From the NCBI RefSeq assembly GCF_036884275.1, contig NZ_CP145607.1:2157001-2221000 (forward strand): a stretch of 64,000 nt of DNA, written 5' to 3'. Numbering within the stretch: position 1 is the stretch's first letter; every line of letters begins with the position of its first letter. Positions 26,595 through 35,027 of the stretch are shown here, piece by piece. The notes below the pieces were generated by a model. The model worked only from the letters and a program-made list of their open reading frames with translations, was not told the origin of the DNA and searched no databases. The stretch comes from Sphingomonas kaistensis (GTDB taxonomy: Bacteria; Pseudomonadota; Alphaproteobacteria; Sphingomonadales; Sphingomonadaceae). The position numbers were made by a program, and so were the translations under genes.

Positions 26595-27980
26595 ATGCGT
26601 ATCCTTCTTGCCGGCCTGCTCGCCGCGACCGCCCTTCCCGTCACCGCTCAGCCGACGCAGGACCCCGATGCCCGCATCGCCGCCCTGCGCACCGACGCGC
26701 TGAGCGACGACATGGCTTGGCGGATCACCGAAGACCTCACCACCGAGGTCGGCCAGCGGCTCGCCGGAACCGAAGCCGAAGCGCGCGCCCGCGCCTGGGC
26801 CGTCCGCCGGCTGACCGCCATGGGATTCGCCAAGGTTCGGATCGAGGACTTCCCCATGCCGGTCTGGCAACGCGGCCGCGAAAGTGCCGAGCTTGTCGGC
26901 CCCTATCCGCAAAAGCTGGTCGTCGCCGCCCTCGGCAACAGTGCCGCGACCCCAGCGAGCGGAATTACGGCCGAGGTCGTCAACTTTCCCGATGTCGAGG
27001 CGCTGCGCGCCGCGCCGACCGAGCAGGTACGCGGCAAGATCGTCTATATCGGCCATGCCATGCCGCGGACCGAGGACGGCAGCGGCTACGGCGTCTTCGG
27101 TGCCCCGCGCCGGCAAGGCCCCACCGTCGCCTCGCAAAAAGGCGCGATCGGGATCGTCATCCGCTCAATTGGCACCGACCGTGAGCACCGCAACCCGCAT
27201 ACCGGGGTCATGAACTTTGCCGATGGTGCGACCCCCATTCCCGCCGGCGCGCTGTCCAATCCCGATGCCGATCAACTCGAACGCATCCTCGCCCGTGGCC
27301 AGCGCCCGACCCTCCGGCTGACGCTGGAATCGACCGTGAACCAAGGCCGCTCGGGCAATGTCATCGCCGAAGTGCCCGGGCGCGATCCCAATGCCGCGCC
27401 CGTTCTCGTCTCCTGCCACCTCGACAGCTGGGATCTCGGCACCGGCGCGCTGGATGACGCCGCGGGCTGCGGCATTGTCACCGCCGCGGCCAAACGGATC
27501 ATGGACGCCGGCATGCCCGCCCGCCCGATCCGCATCGTCTGGTTCGGCGCGGAGGAAGTCGGCCTGTTCGGTGGGCTCGATTACCGCGCGAAATACGGCA
27601 AGCAGCCGCACCATGCGATCATGGAAAGCGACTTTGGTGCCGACCGCATCTGGAAGGTCGACAGCCGCCTGGGCAAAGAGCGCGAAGCCGAGGCCAGGCG
27701 TCTTCAGCGCATGCTCCAGCCGCTTGGCATCGTTCCCGGCAGCTTGACCGAGACGGAGGGCTCCGACATCGGGCCGATGGTCGCCGACGGTCTTCCCGGC
27801 GCGGCGCTGTCGCAGGACGGCACCCGCTATTTCGACATCCACCACTCGCCCGACGACACAATGGCGGTGGTCGACAAGAAGCAGATGCAGCAGAACGTCG
27901 CGGCCTGGACGACGGCGGTCGCGGTCCTCGCCGGGCCGGTCGAAGCCCGCCCGCAACCGACCCGTCGCCGCGCGCGCTGA
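26595..27980 (+). CDS. Exported M28-family zinc peptidase (carboxypeptidase Q-like)
   Basis: 461 residues from the ATG at 26595, which opens a signal peptide (RILLAGLLAATALPVTAQ). Metal ligands of the M28 fold are in CHLDSWDLGTGALDDAAG, WFGAEEVGLFGG, SDFGAD and HHSPDDT. An inserted protease-associated (PA) domain is likely around residues 130-230. Predicted periplasmic or secreted aminopeptidase/carboxypeptidase. The next gene, a small lipoprotein, starts on its stop codon. Confidence 0.92.
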   Translation: MRILLAGLLAATALPVTAQPTQDPDARIAALRTDALSDDMAWRITEDLTTEVGQRLAGTEAEARARAWAVRRLTAMGFAKVRIEDFPMPVWQRGRESAELVGPYPQKLVVAALGNSAATPASGITAEVVNFPDVEALRAAPTEQVRGKIVYIGHAMPRTEDGSGYGVFGAPRRQGPTVASQKGAIGIVIRSIGTDREHRNPHTGVMNFADGATPIPAGALSNPDADQLERILARGQRPTLRLTLESTVNQGRSGNVIAEVPGRDPNAAPVLVSCHLDSWDLGTGALDDAAGCGIVTAAAKRIMDAGMPARPIRIVWFGAEEVGLFGGLDYRAKYGKQPHHAIMESDFGADRIWKVDSRLGKEREAEARRLQRMLQPLGIVPGSLTETEGSDIGPMVADGLPGAALSQDGTRYFDIHHSPDDTMAVVDKKQMQQNVAAWTTAVAVLAGPVEARPQPTRRRAR

Positions 27981-28207
27981 TGCGTTCGCGGTCGTCAGCG
28001 CTGCTAGCCCTCGCCGCGCTGACGGCTGCCTGCTCGCCCGGCAACAGCAACGACGATGTCCAGCCGCTTCCCGAGCAATCGGCCGACAGCGCGAACGCCC
28101 TGATGGCGGAAGCCGAACGTGCATCGGCCAATGCCGCGGCGCGCGCGGAAACCGAGCGGCTTCCTGCTCGTTCTGCAAGCGAAACCGTCAACGAGGACAC
28201 GCCATGA
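27980..28207 (+). CDS. Small lipoprotein
   Basis: 75 residues; the ATG shares one base with the peptidase stop codon (TGATG). Lipobox LTAAC at residues 14-18 after a short hydrophobic stretch; the mature part is Ala/Glu/Ser-rich and helical. Overlaps the next lipoprotein gene (ATGA). No family recognised. Co-translation suggests an envelope role linked to the peptidase (inferred). Confidence 0.7.
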   Translation: MRSRSSALLALAALTAACSPGNSNDDVQPLPEQSADSANALMAEAERASANAAARAETERLPARSASETVNEDTP

Positions 28208-28533
28208 TCCGCAAAGCTGCTCTGATTGCTCTTCCCCTGGCGCTTGCCGCCTGCAACGTCGAACGCGATCCCGGCAACGACACGACCTCGATCACCGTCA
28301 ACGACCAGAAGATCGAAGGCGCGGTCGATGGCGTGGGCAATGCGCTCGAGGATGCCGGCCGGGAAGTGAAGGACGCGGCGGACCGGGCGGCTCCAGCGGT
28401 CAAGGATGCGGCGCGTGACGTCGGCGACGCCGCCAACCGCGCCGGCGACAAGATCGAAGCTGGCGCCGAAGGTGCTGCCCGCGGCGTGCGCGAGGAAAGC
28501 CGCGACAACACCCCGCCCGCGAACAACCAGTAA
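28204..28533 (+). CDS. Small lipoprotein with amphipathic repeats
   Basis: 109 residues. Signal peptide with lipobox LAAC at residues 14-17. The mature part carries short Ala/Asp/Lys-rich repeats (VKDAADRAAPAVKDAARDVG, then DAANRAGDKIEAGAEGAARG), like entericidin/CsbD- or LEA-like stress lipoproteins. Stop codon is one base before the tRNA-Ile2 3' end, in the opposite orientation. Confidence 0.75.
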   Translation: MIRKAALIALPLALAACNVERDPGNDTTSITVNDQKIEGAVDGVGNALEDAGREVKDAADRAAPAVKDAARDVGDAANRAGDKIEAGAEGAARGVREESRDNTPPANNQ

Positions 28534-28534
28534 A

Positions 28535-28609
28535 TGGTGGGCCCGGAGGGATTCGAACCCCCAACCTGGCCGTTATGAGCGGCTGGCTCTACCGTTGAGC
28601 TACAGGCCC
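28535..28609 (-). tRNA. tRNA-Ile2 (anticodon CAU), lysidine type
   Basis: 75 nt with encoded CCA. Acceptor GGGCCTG pairs with CGGGCCC; T arm GGGGG-TTCGAAT-CCCTC; anticodon loop CTCATAA. No initiator-type 1-72 mismatch. C4-G69 and C5-G68 match the TilS lysidine-synthase preference for tRNA-Ile2, so Ile2 is favoured over elongator Met. The A27-C43 pair is mismatched. Confidence 0.85.
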
Positions 28610-28701
28610 CGCGCCGCCTCTAGACAAGTGCGGCGCGGCGGCCAAGCACCTCAGCTAGGTGTGGCGTCCGCGCAAACCCTCTGCTAGGCGGCCTCCCAAG
28701 T

Positions 28702-28778
<77 letters not shown>

Positions 28779-28815
28779 ACTGCCGAAAACGTTGATTTTC
28801 TGCGATTCGGGATCG

Positions 28816-28854
28816 GTCACGTGTGACACTCGGAGTGACACTTCGTGAGACACC
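28816..28854 (+). promoter_or_regulatory. Left integrase arm-type sites (GTGACAC repeats)
   Basis: GTGACACT at 28823-28830 and 28835-28842 (12 bases apart), with a third variant GTGAGACAC at 28845-28853. The first is also part of a palindrome (GTCACGTGTGAC, 28816-28827). The same motif with the same spacing lies inside the other island end. Most likely integrase/excisionase arm sites. Confidence 0.6.
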
Positions 28855-28874
28855 AGCGTTTGAATTCGACGCAA

Positions 28875-29348
28875 TTAGCTGAGCGTGCCACGGTCTAGAG
28901 CACTCGGACCAAGCAGTCGCGGCAGGGCGCTCTCGATTCGAAACTGCTCGAAGTCCCGGAGGTGGCATCCGGGACGTGCGCTATAGCTTTCGTCTGTGTA
29001 GAAATAGAGATGGAGGCGGTTCGCTGGCTTTTGTTGAGCCGCAAGCTCGAACTCAGAGTGGGTCAGGAGCCATACAGCGTCGTGCTCAAGACTTACGAGA
29101 CCAACTAGCTCAGCCGGGCTGTCTGATCGAAGCCACCAATCTAGTGTCGGCGCACCTTTGCCGCCAGAGGGCTTCCGCTGAAGGCAAGTTTTCACCTGAA
29201 TTGTCACGGGCCGACCCAACGGCGCCGAGTAGGCAACAAGATCAACACCGGAGTCGGTTGTCATAACCGCAGAGTCGATGCCACTTCTTAGAAGGCGATA
29301 TTGGATCAGGAGCACGCCAGAGGCTCCTATCTGCGCAGTCGTCAGCAT
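28875..29348 (-). CDS. PD-(D/E)xK-type nuclease-like protein
   Basis: 157 residues from the ATG at 29348 (a TTG at 29360 is also in frame). TDSGVDLVAYSAPLG followed by TIQVKT gives D36 and Q51-x-K53, the core of a restriction-endonuclease-like fold with the QxK variant seen in group I intron-type nucleases. A helix precedes it (GASGVLLIQYRLLRSGI). No DNA-binding domain is visible. Island gene, about 155 bases downstream of the NERD-helicase gene on the same strand. Function in the island (defence effector or cargo remnant) is unknown. Confidence 0.65.
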   Translation of the reverse strand: MLTTAQIGASGVLLIQYRLLRSGIDSAVMTTDSGVDLVAYSAPLGRPVTIQVKTCLQRKPSGGKGAPTLDWWLRSDSPAELVGLVSLEHDAVWLLTHSEFELAAQQKPANRLHLYFYTDESYSARPGCHLRDFEQFRIESALPRLLGPSALDRGTLS

Positions 29349-29503
29349 GCACCCATCCAATAGCTCAAAGAGGCTCCTGACGCGGTAATCTGCCAGCTAA
29401 GCTTACCACGTCGAGCATATGGCGGTCCCAAGCGAGGCATCAACGCTTACTTTGCGAGCTGGTAATGAGCTTGTCTCCGCTTACTCGAGCCAGAGCCAAG
29501 TCG

Positions 29504-31483
29504 TTACTTCATGCCCGCCGAGATCTTTCGTTCTGTGTCGGATTTTTGGGCTGACTCCCAGATGACGTCGGAAGGATACCTGCGGTGCAGCTCCCTCAAT
29601 GCAAGCCCCACGTTAGATTCTTCACTAGAAACGTGCACGACTAAAGTGTCGATCGCGCGAGTAAGAGGGATCATCAACCATTTCTTCGCGTAGCTCAACG
29701 CAGTGTCCCCTTCGTCAAAGAACAGGTCACCTCTAGATTCGTCGGAGATATCGGCATTCTTCAGTTTGTGCTCATAGAATTGGTCAAGCCCAAAGCAGAC
29801 TACAGTCCAGCCCTCTAGACCCCGGCAAGACTCGTATTGCACAATGCGATACTGACTTACTGACGTGGGATAGGCTTCTCTGTTCTCTGGGTCGACCGCG
29901 TCCCAGACATCATAACCCCACTGCCGCATCTTCTCTGCGACCACTGAGCACTTGCGCCCGTCCACTCCAGAGACGACCCAGGAAGGGGGGACGCATGTAA
30001 GTATATCTATCGCCTCGTTGCCGTCCTTTTTTGCAGCGTCAGTAAGCTTCCTGTAGAGATCCTCGGAAAGTCCGTCGCCGCTAACGACGATGACTTTCCC
30101 TCCCTGCGCTTCGTGGACTGGCTCGAGCCTCCAATGACTGAAGTCGATTTCATCGGCGAAATGCGTAACAGCTTGGCAGAGAGATGCCTTGAGCCTCAAA
30201 CTCTTATGTAGCGGCACGACTTGGGAGCCAATCCCCTTGGTGCCTTGGCGCCAATCCGTAACCTCAGTCCCGCGGACGAGCTGATCGACACCATCAGCTA
30301 TCACAAACCTCTCAGCCCCGTATAAGCGATAGAGTAGATCGCGCTCGTTTGCGGGCCAGTCTTGGCATTCGTCTATGAGGACAAGATCCCACCGGAGGTC
30401 AGCGCTGTAACGCTCCTTTGCCAACTCGATATCGGACGCTGTGATGGCTCCGCTTTCGATCATCTCAAGAGCTTGCTGTTTGTATAATTGATAGTTCTCG
30501 AGGAAGTCAGACTGTTCCTTTTCAATGATCTCCAGCGATGAGAGCCAACGATGCATGAAACTGTAGATGCTATTTATGGTCAGGCTCTGTCCCCCGACCA
30601 CCTGTTTGGTTCCCAATAGCTTAAGTAGGCGATGAATATCGGCCATCAGCGCCTTATTATATGTGAGTATAAGGACTCGCAGCCCAGCGGCGGTGTAGGA
30701 CTGATACGCTAGTTGTAAGAGCCTGACAGTCTTGCCTGTTCCTCCACGGCCTCTGAATATCAGAAGCTGACTACCAAGCTTGTCCATATATTGCTGTCGG
30801 TCGAGAACAGACCGAGTAATCCCCTCGAGCTTCTTGCGGTCGATTCTTGAAGCCTGGAGCTCTTTTGAAAATATCTCGGTCACGCCTCGGATTGCAGCAC
30901 GCCCAAAGAAGGTTGCCACGTCCTTGCCGTGATTATCTCCCCCATCCATCAGCGCACACTTCTCTAAGAAGTCGCGCCAAGTTACATCCATACCGATGAT
31001 GTTAGAGGTTGCCTGAGGCAGACTCGCCGTGTTCATACGGGTCAGCCAAATGAGATTGATGATCCATGGCGGGCGGGGCCGCTTCGGCTGGTTCTTTATG
31101 TAGTTTCTGAGTGAGAACTTCTGCGACTCACTCTGAGCTGTGACGTCGTGCAACTCGCCATTGTAACGGACAGAACACTTAGCACCCTGAAATTCAATTT
31201 GATGAGGCTGGTGCCCTTTAACCTCTATCGTGACACAAAGTGACTGAACTTTGCGCCCTCGGGAGGTAGTGAACTTTCTGTCGGCACCTCTAAAGTCGCC
31301 GTAGAATACTAGGAGATCTATGTCTCTGGTCTTCTGCCCAAAGCACTGTGCTGAAGGAAAGATCTCAAGACTGACAGCAGTCGAGCTCTCTAGATCGGGA
31401 TCATACTGGACCGCTAATCTCGCTAGTTGTTGAGCCGCTTCGTGCTCGGCGCTTCGGTCGTCACGAGCGTGTATCTTGATCAT
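29504..31483 (-). CDS. NERD-nuclease/UvrD-like helicase fusion
   Basis: 659 residues from the ATG at 31483. The N-terminal NERD-like nuclease domain carries D54/D56 (KTRDIDLLVFYGDF) and E87-x-K89 (VTIEVKGH). Superfamily 1 helicase motifs follow: Walker A RGRGGTGKTV (about 244-253), TYNKALM, Walker B LIDECQDWP (about 369-377), a Q/R motif (LHKSLRLK) and C-terminal YESCRGLEGWTVV and LTRAIDTLVVHVS. Probably unwinds and cuts DNA. Similar NERD-helicases occur in phage-defence islands. No second subunit is adjacent. Confidence 0.85.
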   Translation of the reverse strand: MIKIHARDDRSAEHEAAQQLARLAVQYDPDLESSTAVSLEIFPSAQCFGQKTRDIDLLVFYGDFRGADRKFTTSRGRKVQSLCVTIEVKGHQPHQIEFQGAKCSVRYNGELHDVTAQSESQKFSLRNYIKNQPKRPRPPWIINLIWLTRMNTASLPQATSNIIGMDVTWRDFLEKCALMDGGDNHGKDVATFFGRAAIRGVTEIFSKELQASRIDRKKLEGITRSVLDRQQYMDKLGSQLLIFRGRGGTGKTVRLLQLAYQSYTAAGLRVLILTYNKALMADIHRLLKLLGTKQVVGGQSLTINSIYSFMHRWLSSLEIIEKEQSDFLENYQLYKQQALEMIESGAITASDIELAKERYSADLRWDLVLIDECQDWPANERDLLYRLYGAERFVIADGVDQLVRGTEVTDWRQGTKGIGSQVVPLHKSLRLKASLCQAVTHFADEIDFSHWRLEPVHEAQGGKVIVVSGDGLSEDLYRKLTDAAKKDGNEAIDILTCVPPSWVVSGVDGRKCSVVAEKMRQWGYDVWDAVDPENREAYPTSVSQYRIVQYESCRGLEGWTVVCFGLDQFYEHKLKNADISDESRGDLFFDEGDTALSYAKKWLMIPLTRAIDTLVVHVSSEESNVGLALRELHRRYPSDVIWESAQKSDTERKISAGMK

Positions 31484-31632
31484 GCCCGGCTTATAGAAGC
31501 CCCCACTCAGAAAAGGGTTAATAGCGGCGCATCGGACCACTCTGCTGCAACCTAGAACGTTGCTTGCGCCTTCCTGGGCAGGTTGCAGATTCAGAGACGG
31601 GCTCGCTTAGCCAGCGACGTGCGATCGTTGGG

Positions 31633-32064
31633 TCAGATTCTAGGAACGATAACGCCACGCCGAATATAATCCCCACACATGGTGCGGAGTCCCTCAGCCT
31701 CATCATCCATATTCATCACGAGACGATCGGGCCATTGCGCTACAAGGATGAATGTCTTGCCGTTGTAGCCGCCCATTCGGTTCTTCGCGTTAACAGTACC
31801 GCAAGTGAGAGCGAACATCACCTTCGTCTCCACCTTCCTGCCGGTGGCATCAGGCAGCCTCTCGGTCGCTTCTTGAAGAACCGTGCTGTAGTTCCACACG
31901 ATCTTAGCCGAGTCAGGATCGACCAGCGCATCGAGAACCCTGGGGTTTACGTTCGTCTCGAGCCACTCAGGAGTGAGTTCAAGAACAGGAGGGTCGAGCT
32001 TCTCTTGTGCGAGAGCATCCGACGCCAAGAACAGGGAGGAAAGGGTGAGCAGCACGCGATACAT
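31633..32064 (-). CDS. Exported hypothetical protein of the island
   Basis: 143 residues; AAGG lies seven bases before the ATG at 32064. Signal peptide (YRVLLTLSSLFLASDALAQ, cleavage after ALA likely), then a small soluble domain with two cysteines (FALTCGTVNAKNR and RTMCGDYI) that could form a disulfide. The pattern VNAKNRMGGYNGKTFIL is reminiscent of small periplasmic proteins seen with signal peptides in many proteobacteria, but I recognise no named family. An exported product in an otherwise intracellular defence island is unusual. Confidence 0.7.
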   Translation of the reverse strand: MYRVLLTLSSLFLASDALAQEKLDPPVLELTPEWLETNVNPRVLDALVDPDSAKIVWNYSTVLQEATERLPDATGRKVETKVMFALTCGTVNAKNRMGGYNGKTFILVAQWPDRLVMNMDDEAEGLRTMCGDYIRRGVIVPRI

Positions 32065-32570
32065 ATGGAAACCTTCGCAACTGATTTAGACCGGCCTGAT
32101 TAGCGGACCGAAGCCACTCTGTCGGAGGCTGACCTTTAGATTTCCTTGCGGCAATCTGCACATCTAATCGCTTATTTGCGTAGACAACCGGGTGCTGGCC
32201 ACTCGATGCTTATCAAGCCTCGGAAAAGTCAGCACATATTCTGTAGCCAGTGGATGGCAGAACCAGTCGACTTCGCCGAGCGCGAGAAAACCATGACTTT
32301 TCACTACCGGCTTCGATCGAGATTTTGCGCCCCGCTGGTGGATGGGAAAGGCGTAAACGACGCGCCTAACAGGCATCACCCGGGTCAAGCATGCACGGGA
32401 CTTCTAGGACATCTCTTGACAGTCTGCACGGCTTGCATGGGGGCGGCGCGAGATTTTCACGAAGCATTGAGGTCCTATTCGGACCCCGGCCGCTCGTGAC
32501 ACAACGACTTACCATTTTCATGCAAGCTGAGACCAGCTTACCATCCGCATGCAAGGTGCAGTGGACAAGC
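32065..32570. other. 506 bases without a supported gene
   Basis: Short open frames exist on both strands (for example 32164-32388 minus and 32146-32499 plus), but they lack ribosome binding sites, have no recognisable motifs and overlap each other. Base composition is island-like. May hold decayed sequence and the downstream region of the serine recombinase gene. Confidence 0.5.
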
Positions 32571-33137
32571 TCACCGCTCGGTGCTGCGCTCAGTCGGCTG
32601 TAAGGCTCTGTAGACGCTGGCACGGCCGATCCCGAGCTTCCTGGCTATCTCGGCACCCCCAAGACCTTGATCGCGCAGAGAACGCACTGAAGCGGCGTCT
32701 ACCGTCGGCTTGCGGCCTTTGTAGACACCGGCAGCTTTGGCCTTCGCGATTCCTTCCATCTGACGCTCACGGCGAAGACCTGTTTCGAATTGAGCGAACA
32801 CACCGAGCATCTGGAAGAATACGGTTCCTGCCGCCGTGGAGGTGTCAACCGGCTGATCGGTTGCGCGTAGAAAAGCTCCCTTGTCTTTCAAAGTTGAAGC
32901 GATCTTTTCGAGGTCCGCGACGGAGCGGGCAAGACGGTCGATGCGGGTCACCATCAGGGTGTCACCGCCCCGAATGAAATCGAGCAGAGTGGTCAACTCG
33001 GTTCGCCCATCCAAGGTCGTGCCGCTCTTCTTTTCTGAACGTATAATGGTGCAACCAGCTGCCCGAAGCGCCGCCTCCTGGATTGCACAGTCCTGATCCT
33101 CAGAGGAGGCGCGAGCGTAGCCGTAGGTGCTAGTCAT
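32571..33137 (-). CDS. Serine recombinase (resolvase/invertase family)
   Basis: 188 residues from the ATG at 33137. The catalytic domain starts YGYARASSEDQ (nucleophile Ser 11), then DRLARSVADLEKI and FAQFETGLRRERQMEGI with the E helix. The C-terminal helix-turn-helix is LRDQGLGGAEIARKLGIGRASVYRAL. Complete, of Tn3-resolvase/DNA-invertase size. Recombines DNA via 2-base staggered cuts at paired half-sites. Upstream (33151-33269) are repeated ATGTCTC motifs and inverted repeats that look like its binding sites. No transposase is nearby. Confidence 0.92.
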   Translation of the reverse strand: MTSTYGYARASSEDQDCAIQEAALRAAGCTIIRSEKKSGTTLDGRTELTTLLDFIRGGDTLMVTRIDRLARSVADLEKIASTLKDKGAFLRATDQPVDTSTAAGTVFFQMLGVFAQFETGLRRERQMEGIAKAKAAGVYKGRKPTVDAASVRSLRDQGLGGAEIARKLGIGRASVYRALQPTERSTER

Positions 33138-33150
33138 GCAATGATCTCCG

Positions 33151-33269
33151 ATGTCTCGATAGCGTCTAGACCATAGATATCGCATGTCTCAAAACTCAGA
33201 GTTAAACTCTATTGAGACGCAATCGGCGCCTCACATGAATGTCTCGCTAAGGTATACTCGCGAAGACAG
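33151..33269. promoter_or_regulatory. Candidate recombination/operator region of the serine recombinase
   Basis: ATGTCTC occurs at 33151, 33184 and 33239 on the plus strand. Two inverted-repeat boxes are visible: TGTCTCAA...TTGAGACG (33185-33219) and TGTCTCG...CGAAGACA (33240-33268, 29 bases, TATA near its centre). This resembles a multi-subsite res region with a crossover site, between the divergent recombinase and Fic genes. Confidence 0.5.
33250..33269 (+). repeat. Left copy of a 20-base imperfect repeat flanking the Fic-PP2C pair
   Basis: AGGTATACTCGCGAAGACAG; matches 35028-35047 at 17 of 20 positions in the same orientation. It overlaps the candidate crossover site of the serine recombinase. 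Confidence 0.5.
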
Positions 33270-33402
33270 CCTATCACGCAGTTGCCAAAGCGCTTAGGCT
33301 GCCAGGCTGACGCCGTTGCTGCGCATCGGCATCGATGGACAAAGGCACGTGCCTTGGGGGGCGCGACAACGATCTGCCGGAACATTGCATGGTGTAGGAT
33401 AG

Positions 33403-34254
33403 ATGATCTCATATAAGAACGCCGCTGTTGCGGATGAGGCTGCCCGCTGGCGGGAGAAAGCAGACACTTACCAGGTTAGTGGCAGCCAACAGAGCCTGTC
33501 ATTGCAAGACGTCCTCGACGTGCACTTCGTGATTGTGGACATGTTTTATGGTCAATCAGGAGGTCTAGGGGGAGTGGGGCCAAAGGACCTCGGACTCCTC
33601 AGTTCGGCTGTAGCTCGACAGGATAGCTCTTTTGGTGGATCTGCACGGTGGGACTCTCTTGAAGAAAAGGTCGCCACTCTTCTGTATGGAATTGTGCTTA
33701 ATCACCCTTTCCACGACGCCAACAAAAGAACTGCTTTCTTGGCGGCCTTATACCAGCTTCAATCCTCCGGTCGTTATATCAAGGTTAGCGCGGAGTTATT
33801 CGAAAACTTCTTAGTGTCGGTTGCGGAAAGGTCTTTTCGCAAGATGGAGAAGTATCAGCGGACTTTCAAGGATACTGAAGATGCAGATGTCATGTATATC
33901 GCTCATGTGATTAGAGGAATCACTAGGCATGTAGATAGAAGAGACTATAATATAACTTTTCGCGAGTTGGACAGGGTGTTGAAGCGTTTTGACTATTGCC
34001 TTAATAACCCTCAAGGAAATTACATAGATGTTTGCCGCCTTGATGGAAACGATGCCGGTCACAAGGTATGCCAGATTGGCTTCCCGAGTTGGTCAAAGCA
34101 GGTCACCCGACAAGGCATCAAAACTATACGCCAAGCCACCAACCTTGACGTCTTGAACGGAGTTGACTCGCAGGTCTTCTTTAAGGATGTCGAGCCAGTC
34201 AGCCAGCTACTGGCTCGCTATCACGAGCCCCTAGTCCGACTAGCAGACCGATAG
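33403..34254 (+). CDS. Doc-like Fic-family protein with C-terminal extension (candidate toxin kinase)
   Basis: 283 residues; AGGATAG directly precedes the ATG. Residues 31-135 form a Doc/Fic domain (SLQDVLDVHFVIVDMF, then LEEKVATLLYGIVLNHPF) with active-site loop HPFHDANKRTAFLA (101-114). The Lys after DAN is the Doc variant, which in phage P1 Doc phosphorylates EF-Tu rather than adding AMP. No inhibitory helix motif and no Phd-like antitoxin gene are nearby. About 145 C-terminal residues (from KMEKYQRTF on) match nothing I know. Codon use is A+T-rich. A PP2C phosphatase gene starts five bases after its stop. Confidence 0.85.
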   Translation: MISYKNAAVADEAARWREKADTYQVSGSQQSLSLQDVLDVHFVIVDMFYGQSGGLGGVGPKDLGLLSSAVARQDSSFGGSARWDSLEEKVATLLYGIVLNHPFHDANKRTAFLAALYQLQSSGRYIKVSAELFENFLVSVAERSFRKMEKYQRTFKDTEDADVMYIAHVIRGITRHVDRRDYNITFRELDRVLKRFDYCLNNPQGNYIDVCRLDGNDAGHKVCQIGFPSWSKQVTRQGIKTIRQATNLDVLNGVDSQVFFKDVEPVSQLLARYHEPLVRLADR

Positions 34255-34258
34255 GTAG

Positions 34259-35020
34259 TTGGAGAACGCAACAACCAACTCTGTCCGGTGCCTAGTTCGC
34301 TCGCACGTGGGTCACGTGCGGCGGCGGAATGAAGATGCGTGGCATACATCTTTTGCACCTTCGAGATTGGACGACAGTCCTGCCACTCAGCTCACGCAGG
34401 CAAACAGAATAAGCCACCAGGCTCAGGCGACGTCGGGATGGGCAGTCGTAGCTGATGGCATGGGAGGTCATCCGGCGGGTGATGTCGCTAGTCGCACCGT
34501 TGTAGACTTTGTTGGCAGCTCCGCTCCAGCCCTAATGAATAAACAAGAGATCGAAAGGTGCATAAGCGTCGCAGATCACATTCTGCACTCAGCGAGCTCT
34601 AGGGACCCGAACTTACGCGGCATGGGATCAACGGTCGCAGGCATCATCAAGCACGGAAGCAAAGCGCTGACTTTCAATCTTGGAGACAGCCGGATCTACC
34701 GTTTCTCCAGCGGAGCCTTAGAACGATTGAGCAGCGACCACACTGATGCCACTGGAGCCCTCACCAGATACCTCGGTGGCTTCACCCCAGCGAACCAAGC
34801 GAGGCTCGCGCCACATATGGTCGAGATCATGGTGGCTGTCGGCGATAAGCTACTCATTTGCACCGATGGCCTCACAAGGGGCCTCACGGACACCGACATC
34901 GCATCTTTCATCCAGTCGGAACGAGCCGCAGACGACTTGCTAGAAGCAGCTCTATGCAAGGACGGTTCGGACAACATAACATTCGTGCTGTTGGACTTTC
35001 TCTCTGATCAACAAGCGTAA
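34259..35020 (+). CDS. PP2C-family protein phosphatase paired with the Fic gene
   Basis: 253 residues from a TTG at 34259; upstream sequence GATAGGTAG can serve as ribosome site, and the start must lie before SHVGHVRRRNEDAW, the first PP2C motif. All metal-site motifs are present: RNEDAW (D26), VVADGMGGHPAGDVAS (65-78), GSTV, FNLGDSRIYRF, LICTDGLTRGL and DGSDNITFVLL, so activity is expected. Soluble, Mn/Mg-dependent Ser/Thr phosphatase. The four-base gap to the Fic stop indicates translational coupling. It may undo the Fic modification (inferred). Confidence 0.9.
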   Translation: MENATTNSVRCLVRSHVGHVRRRNEDAWHTSFAPSRLDDSPATQLTQANRISHQAQATSGWAVVADGMGGHPAGDVASRTVVDFVGSSAPALMNKQEIERCISVADHILHSASSRDPNLRGMGSTVAGIIKHGSKALTFNLGDSRIYRFSSGALERLSSDHTDATGALTRYLGGFTPANQARLAPHMVEIMVAVGDKLLICTDGLTRGLTDTDIASFIQSERAADDLLEAALCKDGSDNITFVLLDFLSDQQA

Positions 35021-35027
35021 CGTCTTC

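Noticed and set aside
32146..32499. Possible genes on either strand in the gap before the serine recombinase
   Set aside because: No ribosome binding site, no motif, mutually overlapping frames.
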